Positions 1 through 12,205 of a stretch of 64,000 nucleotides of DNA are shown here, in pieces. Both the position numbers and the translations under genes were made by a program. The notes beneath the pieces were generated by a model, which did not search any database, was not told the DNA's origin, and worked only from the letters and a program-made list of their open reading frames with translations. Origin of the DNA: Cordilura impudica (lineage: Eukaryota; Arthropoda; Insecta; Diptera; Scathophagidae); assembly GCA_963682025.1 (NCBI GenBank), contig OY821521.1, positions 191,828,575 to 191,892,574 of the forward strand, in the 5' to 3' direction. Position 1 is the first letter of the stretch, and every line of letters begins with the position of its first letter.

Positions 1-49
1 GACATTGTACTGATGTTTGTAACTACCAAAAATATTTGATCTATACCTA
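1..49 (-). repeat. Mini-me-like repeat (family B), terminal fragment
   Basis: The words 'gtttgtaactaccaaaaatat' and the following 'ttgatctatacc' are the reverse complement of the 3' part of the family B copy near 29245-29275. The fragment stops where a family A element begins, and family B resumes near 2216, so family A appears to have landed inside a B copy. Family B has (GTCY)n tracts and a GGGTATAATAA end, which fits mini-me/INE-1-like fly elements (family knowledge). Confidence 0.5.
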
Positions 50-2215
50 TTTTTATACCCTCCACACCTCAACGGCAGAGGGTATATATAGGTTTGTCAT
101 TCCGTTTGTAACGCATCGAAATAAATTACGGAGACCCCAAAACTATATATTTTCTTGATCATTATAACAAGGGAAGCTGATTTAGCTATGACCGTCTGTC
201 CGTCTGTCTGTGGAAATCACGATTACGCCGTCAATATCTAAGATAGACCGTTCGTTTTTGTATAAAATCGTTATTAACATCCCAAAGGAGTTGCTATTTA
301 AAATCGTCAAAATCGGCCAATGGGTCACGAGTTATAAATGAAACTTTGAATAAACTCTTGAAAAAATAAAATTTTTCAGTGTGTTTGTTGTTTTTCTTAA
401 GATATGTTGTATATGTTGTAATTCTTCGAATTGTTGAAGTCATAACAGTTGTGTGTTTATTAATACTGCACGTGCAACATTGGCCTAAGCTAAAACTTCC
501 TTAGGCCAATGTGACAACATATTTTTTTATCATTAAAATTCAATATTAAAAATTAAAAATTAATATAAATAAAAAATAAAAAGATAAAAATAAAAGATAA
601 ATATTAAAAATTAAAAATTGAAAATGAAAAATGAAAAATGGAAAATTGAAAATGAAAAATGGAATATGAAAAATGGAAAGTGAAAAATGAAAAATGAAAA
701 CTGGAAAATGAAAAATTAAAAAATAAAAATGGAAAATTTAAAATGAAAAATGGAAAATGGAAAGTGAAAAATTAAAAATGGAAAATGAAAAATTAAAAAT
801 GGAAAATGAAAAATTTAAAATGGAAAATGGAAAATGAAAAATGGAAAATGTAAAATTAAAAATGAAAAACCAAAAATGAAAAACGAAAAATGAATATTGA
901 AAATGAAAAATGGAAAATGGAAAATGTAAAATTAAAAATGAAAAACCAAAAATGAAAAACGAAAAATTAAAAATGAAAATTGAAAATGAAAAATGTAAAC
1001 GAAAAATTAGAAATGAAAAATTAAAATTGGAAAATAGAAAATGGAAATTGGAAAATGGTATATGAAAAATTAAAAATGAAAATTGAAAAACGAATAATAA
1101 AAAATTAAAAACTAAAAATTGAAAATTAAAAATTAAAAACTAAAAATAAAAAATTGAAAATTAAAAATTAAAAATTAAAAATTAAAAATTGAAAATTAAA
1201 AATTAAAAATTAAAAATTAAAAATTAAAAATTAAAAATTAAAAATTAAAAATTAAAAATTAAAAATTAAAAATTAAAAATTAAAAATTAAAAATTAAAAA
1301 TTAAAAATTAAAAATTAAAAATTAAAAATTAAAAATTAAAAATTAAAAATTAAAAATTAAAAATTAAAAATTAAAAATTAAAAATTAAAAATTAAAAATT
1401 AAAAATTAAAAATTAAAAATTAAAAATTAAAAATTAAAAATTAAAAATTAAAAATTAAAAATTAAAAATTAAAAATTAAAAATTAAAAATTAAAAAATTA
1501 AAAAATTAAAAATTAAAAATTAAAAATCAAAAATTAAAAATTAAAAACTAAAAATTAATAATTAAAAGTTAAAAATTAAAAATTAAAAATTAACAATTAA
1601 AAATTAAAAACTAAAAATTAAAAATTAAAAATCAAAAATTAAAAATTATAAATTAAAAATTAAAAATTAAAAATTAAAAATTAAAAATTAAAAATTAAAA
1701 ATTAAAAATTAAAAATTAAAAATTAAAAATTAAAAATTAAAAATTAAAAATTAAAAATAAAAATTAAAAATTAAAAATTAAAAATTAAAAATTAAAAATT
1801 AAAAATTAAAACTTAAAAATTAAAAAATAAAAAATAAAAATAAAAATTAAAAAATAAAAATTAAAAAATAAAAAATAAAAATTAAAAATAAAAAATAAAA
1901 AAATTAAAAGTTAAAAATAAAAAATTAAAAAATTAAACTTAAAACATATTAAAAATTAAAACTTAAAAATTAAAAATTAAAAAATAAAAATTAAAAATTA
2001 AAAACTAAAAATTTAAAATTAAAAATAAAAATTTAAAATAAAAATGAAAAATTAATAATTACTGGCTAATTCAGATAAAAATATTTTAAAATTTGCTTTT
2101 TTTAATATTAATATCTGGAAATTTTTAGCCAAGAATCAGTTTATTTTTTTTTTTAATTATCATGAATTATCTCAAAACTTTCTTATATGGATCAAACTTT
2201 GGGTGTTATTACGTT
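50..2215 (-). mobile_element. Mini-me-like element (family A), inverted, with expanded AT array
   Basis: Starts with 'tttttataccctccacacctc', the reverse complement of the right end of the element at 34261-35732. It carries the GTCY tract (about 200-213) and the same flank on the far side of its array (about 2060-2215: ggctaattcagat, ttgctttttttaatatt, tatctcaaaactttcttat). The two copies therefore share both ends in opposite orientation. No ORF is credible; this is a non-autonomous repeat. Assignment to INE-1/mini-me is by the GTCY tract and the GGGTATA-type end. Confidence 0.7.
541..2055. repeat. AT minisatellite, (AAAAATT)n core with GAAAAATGG flank
   Basis: About 1.5 kb of simple sequence. 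The left third is degenerate units of the type gaaaaatggaaaatg. The middle (about 1180-1490 and 1650-1750) is nearly perfect 7-bp AAAAATT, with scattered one-base changes towards both edges. It sits inside family A, and a related T-rich array occupies the same internal position in the copy at 34725-35370. Confidence 0.9.
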
Positions 2216-2700
2216 GGCTGGTTGATAAAATTTAGTATATAAGCTTCTATCGGCCATAGGATGAACGCCCAGTCCCCATACAATGACTTAAATTGCCATT
2301 ATATCCAAATTATCATATAGATCTCGGTCAAATTGGGTTTGTGTGTGTTTATTACATCCATTAATCAATAGTCCAAAAATAAACCCTATAGAACAATTCT
2401 TAGTTAAGTCCCATATGAAGCTGATTCCCGATCGTTACTTAAATCTATCAAAAAACAAAAATATTGCACGGATTTTTCTCAAATTTGGTTTGTATATGTT
2501 TTTGCACAAAATAAGTGACCTTACCAAATATGGTCAGGATCGGTCCATTTTTCGACCTGTCCCCATATAAATATAGCATCCGATATGAACTTCTTCATAT
2601 CCGTAGGCAAAAAAATTTATAATGCCACTCAAATATGGTTAAAGCCTATTTTCTATATCTAATTAGTTAAACGCTTGGCATAGGGTATCGTATAGTGAGC
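2216..2700 (-). repeat. Mini-me-like repeat (family B) continuing past the family A insertion
   Basis: Closely matches 45180-45700 in the same orientation and 28553-29120 in reverse (for example 'agcttctatcggccatagg', 'gatctcggtcaaattgggtt', 'catccgatatgaactt'). Short frames here, such as that at 2343-2570, are repeat sequence and not genes. Confidence 0.65.
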
Positions 2701-4096
2701 GACTATAATTTTCTTACTTCTTTTTCATTTAATTTGTTTTAAATTGTTAAGACAATTTTCGTATTCTTCAATTTTTTTACCTTCGAAAAATTCTATTTTA
2801 AAATTAATAACATAATTTTTTTTTTTTAAGAATAAGTAGTGAAATTTAATATTTTCAAATTAGATAAGAATTTAGCTCTTATCTCATACGAGATCTTGTG
2901 AACACAATTAACTCTTGTTTGTTAATATTATTTTTCTTCAACAAACCTGGGCGAATTGATGAACTGCTGAAAAAAATACTCCACAAAAAGTGATAGCACT
3001 ATAGCATATCACCGCTATCCAAAAAAAATCGCTAAGGTAATTTTCGAGATATGGCGATTTGAGCGATTTTTTCCGATGATAATAGAATTTTTTGGCGATT
3101 TTTTGTGGTAATTTTTTGGATTTTTTAACATATTTTTTATGATTTCTTTTTTCGATAACAAAAAAAAAAAAGTGGGACTTGAAAGTACTCTATAAACCAG
3201 GGCTGTGGATTCGGAATCGCGGTGTTTGTACAGGAGTCGGAGTCAGAGTCGCTACAAAAAATCGAGACTCCGACTCCAAATTTTTTTATTATAGCACGTG
3301 CATGAAGAATTAAAAAATTTTTTAAAATATTTGCGAAAAAAATTCTTCGAAATTGTCGACGCAATATTTTACAGATCACTATGAATAAGTAGATTTGAAT
3401 TTTTTTTTGGAATTTAAGTTCATTCAAGTACTTAATAATATAAAAGTGTTTTATAATTTAAATTATTTTGAAATTTTATTTATTAGTGCGGGCAAGAGCC
3501 TAAATTGCATTAGCAGAACTTATATTCGATTATGGATCAAGTTGAAAATAGATGTTTGTGGTTTTGTAAGATTTGTGGTTAATTTAATTGAATTTGAACA
3601 ATATTCAGCACTAAATTAAAATTGATTTGTCTGTGTTATAAAATATTATAGTTCATATTATATATGGGTGTTTCCACAGAAAATTACCCCTTACAGCTCA
3701 AAAATTAAAATTATTATTTTAAAAAAAGTATTGAAATTAGATTTTTATAAATTCTTTTGGTTGCTACCGATGCTTGAACTTTCGTAGGTCCAAAATTAAG
3801 CAATCCTCGTGTCATATTCGCTTAGGTTGGAACTTTATTTAAAAAATCTCCGAAAATCGGTAACGACCGTTACTATGGAAACACCCATATTTAAAAAAAG
3901 AAAAAGAATTTCATTGAAAACTGAAAGTCAAAGTGGAGTTTAAGCTTCATGTGAGTAGCTATTTGCATAGAAATAATTATTTTTTTTTTTTAATGAAAAT
4001 TAAAAATTAAAAAACTAAACTAGAGCGACTCACTCTGTATGGAGAGAAAAAAAGTGAAAAAAGTGTTTTATAACGATTCCCGAAATATTTCTGGTC
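2701..4096. other. Gene-free stretch with one small MITE
   Basis: AT-rich. Near 3200-3285 there is a pair of opposed pentanucleotide tracts (ggagtcggagtcagagtc and gagactccgactcc), a short imperfect palindrome of unknown origin. Apart from the MITE at 3666-3886, no coding signal is seen. Confidence 0.5.
3666..3886. mobile_element. MITE, GGGTGTTTCCA termini
   Basis: Inverted ends GGGTGTTTCCA (3666-3676) and TGGAAACACCC (3876-3886) are flanked by ATAT on both sides. The 221-bp length and lack of coding potential fit a miniature inverted-repeat element. The superfamily cannot be told from the ends alone. Confidence 0.6.
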
Positions 4097-4920
4097 TAGC
4101 GTTAATCCATTCCGAGCTGGACCGTTTTTTCAGGTCAATGTATCCAATGATAGGTTTTTCATAATAAGTTTTTTCAAAACGCGTTCAATGCAATATAGAA
4201 CATGTCCAAACATGTCCTAACTATTGTGATATTCAATAAAATATGTAATTTTTTTATTAAAATGAGTTAATTAGAAAATCAAATCAACATTGAAAATAAC
4301 ATAAATTTATTTATTTTCTATTTGTTTATGTATGTCATCCAAAGTTTCTTATTTTGAGGCATTTGTTTGATGACAAAAAATTAAAATAATATAAATTAAT
4401 TATTTTAAAAACAAATTTCATTTAAAAAACTAATTCAGGACTAATTTACATCTTCTCTTAACCTACATTTTTTTTAGACTTTTCATGTCATTCCCAAAAC
4501 ACAGAAAGATTTGTGAAGGTAGTTAGTTAGTGAATCAAGTTTATCCGTCATCGAAAAAAATCGTGTTGGTCCAATTGCTACTAAGATTGAATCTTGCAAA
4601 CTCTACACCAAAATAGAATCCCGCAAAAGATTTCATGTAATTATTTATATTTTGATATCTTTCACTTTTTTATGTTTCTCATTTTTGTTGTTTGTTGTTG
4701 ATTTCGTTTAAAAAATTTGGTTCAGGCTTTTTTCTGAGTGTACGTTTTAAATAAAAAATTGTTTATTAAAAAAGTTATACTTCATATATTTTTTTTTAAA
4801 CTATGAAGTTTATATATTACTTGAAAGATCCAAGATTTTTTAAGAACATTAATATTTAATCTAGAGTATTGTGAACAAATCGCTTTTCCTATAGGTCAAT
4901 TAAATTACAATAAGAATATA

Positions 4921-5138
4921 TCGCTCATTGGCGAGAAGACCGGCATAACTCAAAAAACTCGATTTTTGACCCAAATTTAAAACATATAAAAAATTGGTAT
5001 TGATATCTCTCTCATATAGAGTGGCGACCAAAACTGTTTTGTACTTTACTCAGCAGTTAGGCACAATTGAAAACTTTAAATGCATTTATCTCGGTATCGC
5101 TTTTTTTGAGTTATGCCGGTCTTCTCGCAAATGAGCGA
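4921..5138. mobile_element. MITE with ~38-bp TIRs and TA duplication
   Basis: Left end TCGCTCATTGGCGAGAAGAC and the reverse complement of the right end (TCGCTCATTTGCGAGAAGAC) match almost perfectly for about 38 bp, on to ataactcaaaaaa. TA is present directly outside both ends (4919-4920 and 5139-5140). The 218-bp size and TA duplication point to a Tc1/mariner-type MITE. Confidence 0.75.
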
Positions 5139-5163
5139 TATGTAGTTGGAATAATTATTTTTT

Positions 5164-5373
5164 GATGTGTAAACATCTATACGCGCAGGGGGGTAAATTT
5201 CTAATTCACAATACAATCACAAAAACAGCGTAATATGTGAGCGTAAGATCTTACGCGTAACATGTGAGCATTAAATCGGTGTGACATGATTGTTTGGTGA
5301 AAAAATTATGATATGTAATAACCTTTTTGTCGCTGTTTTCTGCATTTTATTTATTACCAGATGTTTACACATC
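5164..5373. mobile_element. Short MITE-like inverted repeat
   Basis: A 15-bp end GATGTGTAAACATCT (5164-5178) has its exact reverse complement at 5359-5373. The interior has a near-palindrome (gcgtaagatcttacgcgt) at about 5240-5257. There is no ORF. Confidence 0.5.
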
Positions 5374-6030
5374 TCCTCTGTGATCGCATTCACATGATTT
5401 TTTTTAAACGCGAAAAAAGCATGGCATTAAAGAAAACGTCTCGTTTTTTTTTTCTTTTGGTCTGAAATTTATCCTGGTGTTATTTAGAAACTAAATTCAC
5501 TTCTACATTTAAGAAACTCCACATTCTTGTTTAAATTTACTCCAGAATTCACGATGCTCCATTTTTTTCCACAGAACTGGAATGTACTTGAGAAAAGAAA
5601 AATTGTGATAACCATATTGCCTATGTTTAACCACATTGTTTCCACGCCATTAGATTTTAGTTTAAACGTAAACTAGTACATACTAAGGAAAAACTAAATA
5701 AATTTATGATATTTCCAATCGAGTAATGTTTAAAAATATGTTCATTTGGTTTTCTAATTAACTCATTTTAATGCAAACCCCATAAAAAATTACAATTACA
5801 GACATGGACATATTTTATATACCGTGGAACGCGTCTTGAAAAACCCTATCATGCGATACCCATATTGGATATGTTGACCTGGAAAAAAATTAAAATGCCT
5901 TCAAAAAACTAAAAAATATACATTTTTTTACAAACGGTTATTTATTTTATTTGAAGTGTTGTTATTTTAAGTTTCCGATCTTATAGTATTTTGTTTATTA
6001 TTAAAATAATTAATAAAAACTAACAGATCC

Positions 6031-6398
6031 CAGCCCTCGAAATTCGAGTGCAAATTCTAGGAAATTTTATTTGTTCATTAAATAAAGACCCTAAAGGTAT
6101 GCTAATCAATTATAGCCAATTCACAAATCAACACAATAAAATAAACTCATTTTTATTACAAACACATTAACATATTTAATAAACACACACATAGCATTGT
6201 ATAATTTTATGTATGTGTTAGTAGCAAATTTAAATGCAAATTACTCAAAATAAAGGAAAAAATTTTAAAATCTGTAAATCTACAAAACGGCTAAAAAGAA
6301 ATACCTTTTAAATAATATACGTTTGGTCAAAATCGGGATAAAACGGTAGAATAAAACATCGGTCACAAGAAATCGCGTAGCCTATTAATATTATAGAT
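6031..6398 (+). repeat. Repeat family C, full copy 1
   Basis: Begins with 'cagccctcgaaattcgagtg' (containing the palindrome CTCGAAATTCGAG) and ends 'cctattaatattatagat'. Closely matches 47366-47730; truncated copies are at 11317-11424 and 55831-55975. There is no coding frame and no obvious TIR or target duplication. The lack of a duplication plus terminal palindromes is compatible with a Helitron/Helentron-type non-autonomous element, which is inference. Confidence 0.6.
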
Positions 6399-7684
6399 TG
6401 AAAATATTTCAAAAAATAAATGTTATACTGATTCACTGGCGTTAATTACCACAACATAAAATTTCAGCGGACGACTTCTCAGCCCTGCAATTAACCCTAT
6501 AGAAAGAAAAAATTGAGTAATGGCCATATTATTTTTTTTTCTTCCGAAATTGCTTTAGACTGGGCTAAGTCTTGCAACGTTTAAAAGTAAATAATGCAAG
6601 GAATAATTCGAATCCGCCCACGTGTGTTAAAAATAGTGCCAAAACAGGCCTTAGCAAAACAAAACTAAAAAAGCAAATTTCAATAAGTGCAGACTCGATC
6701 TCATTCTTCAAATAATAAAATTTTTTCGTAAGTACAATTATCCTGCTTGTTAATCTTGTGCTATTTGCACATCTGATAAAAATTAAGGCCAACCAAGTAT
6801 ATACATTATTTAAAAATAATTCAAATATTATTTAACACGGAATTTGTTTAAAAGACGCTAAAGCACATGAAAAGGTAAACCGAAAGCGGCAACTTAGCGG
6901 GTTTTATAAAAAGTCCTAAATCTAGCGCGAAAAGCGCTTAGTTGGCATTACTGGCTTTGATATGAAAACCTTTTCTTTGAATACCAAGTTTCAACATTCT
7001 AAACAACTTATAAAAATGTCAATAAAATGTTGTAAAGTGTAAAGTGATTAGCAGGGCTGCTATTTTCATGAACTATAAAATATTCGCTTAAAACAGGCTC
7101 TATAAAACGGAAAAATGCACTAAAAATATGCATTTATATAATATAAGCACTAAAATCAAAAAATATTTACTTTAAACTTCGTCTTTTTAAATCATCATTA
7201 AAAGTCACACTGAAAATTTATGTTAAAACATTTAAATCTGGACTATTACATTTTAAGATGAATCGAAAGTATTTTTCATTATTTTTTAAAACAACAAAAA
7301 ACAACTGACAAAGCGGTAAAATTTACGATTCGTTTTTATTTACAAATCAGTAAAAAAAAAAGCGATTGTCGATTGTTTTTTATTTTTTTTTTTTTTATAT
7401 AACAAAAGCAAAATGTTTATAAACATCTGTTATAGGAACATATTATTTATGACATCATACAAATTCATACATACATATATACAGTTTGAATTAAAATAAA
7501 ATTGAATTTATACAAACTTTTTAAGAAAAAACATAAAAGAATGAATTAGAATAATTTTTGCTTTTGAAAAAAAATCTACAAAACGCAAAATACTGTTGAA
7601 CAAATTTATCATTTAGTTTAATCATTAAGTACAGTAATTTGTTCAGAATAACTATAAAAAAAGTTAATTTAAAAAAGTATATAT
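6399..7684. other. Gene-free AT-rich stretch
   Basis: No coding signal, RNA gene or clear repeat end was recognised. Unique-looking AT-rich DNA with homopolymer runs. Confidence 0.5.
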
Positions 7685-8353
7685 GGGGCGTTTCATGTCA
7701 AGTGATCCAACTTTTGAAACCGATGTCTTCCGATCGGGATGAAATTTGCGCCAAGGTTAGTCCTATTGGATAGTAGCTTAGACACAATCTTTCAACAAGA
7801 TCGGTCCAGAACTCTCTGAATTAGAGGGGTTCAAAATTTGACATTTTGGCCAAACAGGTGTTTTTCTCATCCATGTAATTTTTTACCTATTGTTCTTAGC
7901 AAAATTTGTGCCAAATAGCTATTTCTTCAGTCTTTCGGAAAAAAAATTTTTTGCAATATCAAAAATTTTGTTACTTTTTTTTCAAAAAAGGAAATTTTAT
8001 TTTTGCTCAGAAGAAAGCTTAGGTTTTTTCGTTTGAGAGCTTTTTGTCGCTTAGTGGGATGCGAGTGGGATATTTATCAAAAAAAATGTTTTGTAATTTT
8101 TAAATTTTTACCATATGCACTAATTTGAATTTTTTCCTATTAGTGTGTAAGTGTTTCTAAAACCTTAAAAATAAAGCATATACTGAGAAACTAGAGAAAT
8201 TAGCCTTTCCGACGGTATGTAACATACCTAAGATTTCATACCTTCGATACTGTAATACCCGCAATATGTTAACCTCAGGAAAAAATCACTTTTTTTCTAT
8301 AGAAATGTTGAAAAATTATTTTTTTTTTATTTTTTGTAATAATAATTAAATTA

Positions 8354-8411
<58 letters not shown>

Positions 8412-9107
8412 GAAAAATAATAATAGAAAAAAAGTGATTTTTTTCCTGAGGTTAACATATTGCGGGTATTACAGTATTGAGGTTATGAAATTTTAATTAT
8501 GTATGTTACATACCGTCGGAAAGGCTAATTTCTCTAGTTTCTCAGTATATGCTTTATTTTTAAGGTTTTTGAAACAACCACCAATAGGAAAAAATTCAAA
8601 TTAGTGCATATGGTAAAAACTGAAAAATCGGGTTCTTGAGTTACAAAACATTTTTTTTTTTTTTGATAGATATCCCACTCGCAATCCCACTAAGCGACCA
8701 AAAAGCTCTTAAAGGAAAATACCTAAGCTTTCTTTTGAGCACACAAAAAATCCTTTTTTGAAAAAAAGTCAAAATAATTTTTGATTTTGCAAAAAAAAGT
8801 CAAAAATTTTTTTTTATTTTTTTTAAGATATTTTTTCCGAAAGACTGAAGAAATAGCTATCTAAACTATTTCGCACAAATTTTGCTAAGAACAATAGGTA
8901 AAAAGTTACATGGATGAGAAAAGCATCTGTTTGTCCAAAATGTCAAATTTTGACCCCCTCTAACTCAGAGAGTTCTGGAACGATCTTGTTAAAAAATTGT
9001 GTCTAAACTACTGTCCAACTGGACTAACTTTGGTGCAAATTTCATCCCGATCGGAAGATCGGTTTCAAAAGTTGATTCACTTGACATGAAACGCCCCATA
9101 TATAAAT
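7685..9107. mobile_element. Long fold-back element, ~620-690-bp inverted arms
   Basis: Left arm 7685 to about 8305 starts GGGGCGTTTCATGTCAAGTG. The right arm, about 8420 to 9107, ends with its reverse complement. The arms pair along nearly their whole length, for example 'ttaacctcaggaaaaaatcac' at 8270-8290 against 'tttttttcctgaggttaac' at 8437-8455. The loop holds an (ATA)n/(TAA)n microsatellite at about 8343-8411. The outer flanks are ATAT/TATAT. There is no transposase frame, so this is a non-autonomous fold-back repeat. Confidence 0.85.
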
Positions 9108-9605
9108 AATAAAAATTCATTCCATTGTAAATTACGAGGTGCGAAATCTATAAAATAAATTTTATATACAATTTATTTTTTCTGCATATATAAATGATTA
9201 TTTATATATTTTATCCAGTTAAAAAACGTAGCTTCCAAAAAGCACGTTTGTAATATTTTTTATAAAAATTTTAATATTTATTTGTATAAATAATAAATAA
9301 TTTTATTTCCACTCTGTGTTTTTAATATTTTAGAATTGAGGTATTTCAATTCTGTAAATTGAGCGATCTACCAAAAATTATGTACCAAAAACTGATTTTA
9401 CTACTTAAATAAATAAATAAATAAAATAAATAAATAATTCTTTATGTTTTATCCAGTTAAAAAACGTAACTAGCACTAAGCACGTTTGTAAGGGAACACA
9501 ACTGACGTCATATTTCTCACTTGTAAGAGAAGTCTCTTTATGGGAAGTTACCAGACGCGTTCAAACTTGAACATGTAGTAGAAGAAACAAAACTAGTGGA
9601 CTCGT
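9108..9605. other. Gene-free stretch with a short direct duplication
   Basis: The block 'ttttatccagttaaaaaacgta' followed by 'gcacgtttgtaa' occurs at about 9209-9252 and again at about 9448-9491, a direct duplication about 240 bp apart. There is a short (aaat)n run near 9407-9435. No gene seen. Confidence 0.5.
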
Positions 9606-9654
9606 ATGCCTTCTTATCTTTCCAATCTTACAATTAGGTGTAGAAAAATCATCC

Positions 9655-10285
9655 GTTTAATTTCAAAATTTTTTATTTTTACAATTTTCAATTTTAATTC
9701 AAAAGTTTTCAATTTTAATTGCAAAATATTCAATTTAAATTTAAAAATTTTCCATTTTGATTTCAAAATTTACAATTTTATTTTCAAAATATTTAATTTT
9801 TATTTTCAAATTTGATTTTAAAAAGTTCAATTTTATTTTAAAAGTTTTCAAGTTGTATTTTAAAATTTTTAATATTAATTTACAAATTTCCAATTTAAAT
9901 TTAAGAAATTTTCAATTTTAATTTTAGAGTTTTGTTTTTAAAATTTTCAATTTATTTAAAAAAAATTCTAACTCAATCATCAATTTTAATTTTAAAATTT
10001 TCCATTTTAGAGATAAAAATATCTTTAATTTTTTTTTTTTAAATAACAATTTTAGTTAAAATTTTGAAATTTAATTTTAACATTTTCATATTAATTTAAA
10101 AATTTTCAGTTTTCAGTTTAAAATTTTCCATTTTTATTAAAAAAATTTTAGTTTTTTAATTTTAACCTCAAAATTTTTAATGCAATTTTCAACTTTTATT
10201 TAAACATTTTTAATTTAAAAATTTTTAAATGTAAATTTTATTTTAAAATTTTAAATTTTAATTTCAAAATTTTAAATTTTGAGTT
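9655..10285. repeat. Degenerate T-rich minisatellite
   Basis: Units of about 20-25 bp of the form ttttaattttaaaattttcaa, highly diverged. The frame at 9606-9815 is simply this repeat read as Phe/Asn/Lys and is not a gene. Confidence 0.7.
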
Positions 10286-10370
10286 TTAAAAAGAGGGGTT
10301 ACCTTACGGGCTATTTTCGTCAATAATCTGTTTTTATGTGTAAATAAAAATCAATTTAATATCATGTTTC

Positions 10371-10412
10371 TGCTCGACGTTTCGTTTGCTTTATTCAAAC
10401 TTCCTCAGGAGC
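10371..10412 (-). ncRNA. Hammerhead-ribozyme-like motif 1
   Basis: Read on the minus strand it gives GCTC, CTGAGGA, an extra A, GTTTG loop CAAAC, GAAAC, GTC, GAGC. These are the conserved hammerhead core boxes (CUGANGA and GAAA...UC), a 5-bp stem II, and a 4-bp stem I (GCUC/GAGC). Stem III is reduced to C-G with no loop, and one extra base follows CUGANGA. The motif may be an inactive or dimer-only minimal form, as described for Penelope-like elements. Confidence 0.45.
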
Positions 10413-10750
10413 GTAAATTTATTATAAAATCTGCCGACAAAACAATAAACACAACTTTGATTTTGACAACATCAAAGTCTTGGAAAGAGAGACAAAAACA
10501 AATAAAAGAATAACACTTGAAAGTTTGCATATTAAGAAACATATTGACAAAACAGTAAACATTAAAGAAGACAGTGATCACATTAGTAACACGTACAATT
10601 TAGTACTTAATAAATAAAATTAAAATGTAAAATTTAGATTAAGTGTGTAATAATACTATTAAGGTAACAATTATTTTATAAAAAAAAATTCACATAAATT
10701 TGTTAAGTGATAATAAATGTATATTCTTAATTATTATTAAATAAAATTAG

Positions 10751-10793
10751 ACGCCTGATGAGGACACCAACCATAGTGTCGAAACGTCGCAGA
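10751..10793 (+). ncRNA. Hammerhead-ribozyme-like motif 2
   Basis: CTGATGA, an extra G, GACAC with loop CAACCATA closing on GTGTC, then GAAAC and GTC. It has the same architecture as motif 1, including the extra base after the CUGANGA box, but the stem II and loop sequences are entirely different. Only the core and the pairing are conserved. Stem I is weak here (about 2 bp). Confidence 0.45.
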
Positions 10794-11316
10794 CAGAAAA
10801 CAAAATTACAGCATATTTGTTTTAATTATTCCTGCTTAGGACGACCATAGGAAGCTTAATATCACAACAAGTAATTACAATCACTGGTCATTAGGAACAT
10901 ATCAAAAAATACAAATTAACATTATTAATAATTTCTAATTAAATATCTTAAATACTACATTACAGTTTAACTTACGATTCTTTGTTACATCGTCAGGGAA
11001 TATAATTTGTAAAATTTATTTGTAAATAAAAAACTGGACATTACTACACAGAATTTTAAAAAATATAAATAAATAATTTAATAAATATTGACAACACAGT
11101 ACACGCAAAATCAAAATTAATGTAGTATCACAGAACTTTAAGTAATTTCTAAAATATTGCAACGGAGTATTGGAGCTTTGTGTTATCCTTATCTTCTCTC
11201 GTGTTTATTGCATGATGAATTCTCTCTTGTTAATAAAAATATTCTATCTTTATTTAAAAATTTTAGAATAATCGATTTTAATTTTAAAATTTGCTATTTT
11301 AATATTAACTAGTATA

Positions 11317-11424
11317 GCCCAGCACTCGAAATTCGAGTGAAAATTTTAGAAAATTTTATTTTTTCATTCAATTTAAAAATTTATGAATATTTAAATGAGC
11401 CTAAAGGTATGCTAATCAATTTAT
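11317..11424 (+). repeat. Repeat family C, truncated copy 2
   Basis: Shares the start (cccagcactcgaaattcgag) and the aaaggtatgctaatcaatt word with the full copy at 6031-6398, then diverges after about 11424. Confidence 0.5.
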
Positions 11425-12205
11425 TCTCCTTAGCAGGATGTAACGAATTATTAGAAATATTTTAGTTTACTTAATTTAATATATTTTTAAGACAGATTAA
11501 ACGTAAATTTTATCATTCTCAGCTTCTCCTCCATATGAACTATAACTATGTAAATTTTCACACTCCTCCGTGCCCGCACATTGCTTAAAAAGGGAACTAA
11601 AAATTTACCTTCACGTATTAATATATAGTTGCCATTTTAATTTTAAAATTTGCCATTTAAATATAAAATTTTCAACTATAATTTAAAAATTTTCAATTGA
11701 AATTTTAAAATTTTCACTATTATGTTTAAAATATTCTATTTTAATTAAAAAATTTTTAGAATAAATATTCAATTTTAATTTCAAAATATTCCATTTTAAT
11801 TTCAATATTTTTTAATTTTGATTTATTTGATTTTTTTTTAACTTGAGGTCGTAAATTTTTAATTTTTATTAATAATTTTTATTAATAATTTTTATTTTTA
11901 TTATTTGACCCAGTAAAAAATTTATAATTTTAAATTAAATTGAAAATTTCAAAATTAAACTGGAAAATCTTCTAAATAAAAATGGAATTTTGTACGTTTG
12001 TTTGTAATTCATAGGAGACTACACCACTGGACCGATTGTCTTGAAATTTTTACAGTTGGTAACTGCCTATCTGGAAGGAAAAATAGGTAATTTTTTTTTA
12101 GGATTTGTCAAGTGGGCGTGGCACCTCCCAGATAAAGTGAATTTTTAACATCGAATTTTAACATATGTTAGTACCACGACAGTAAGAGTTCTGAAGCTAT
12201 GAACA

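Larger units (their letters stand above)
4097..5897. mobile_element. Inverted-arm element with two MITEs inside
   Basis: Left arm about 4097-4285 and right arm about 5746-5897 are imperfect inverted copies. Shared words include caggtcaa, tatccaat, the gatagg(g)tttttca block, acgcgttc, and tgagttaattagaaaa at the inner edge. No coding frame lies between the arms. Two smaller inverted-repeat elements (4921-5138 and 5164-5373) lie within it. It is probably a non-autonomous DNA element; the exact termini are uncertain. Confidence 0.55.

Noticed and set aside
1180..1500. Origin- or telomere-like simple repeat
   Set aside because: The AAAAATT array is internal to a mobile repeat and unlike fly telomeres, which are made of retrotransposons; no origin can be called in fly DNA from sequence alone.
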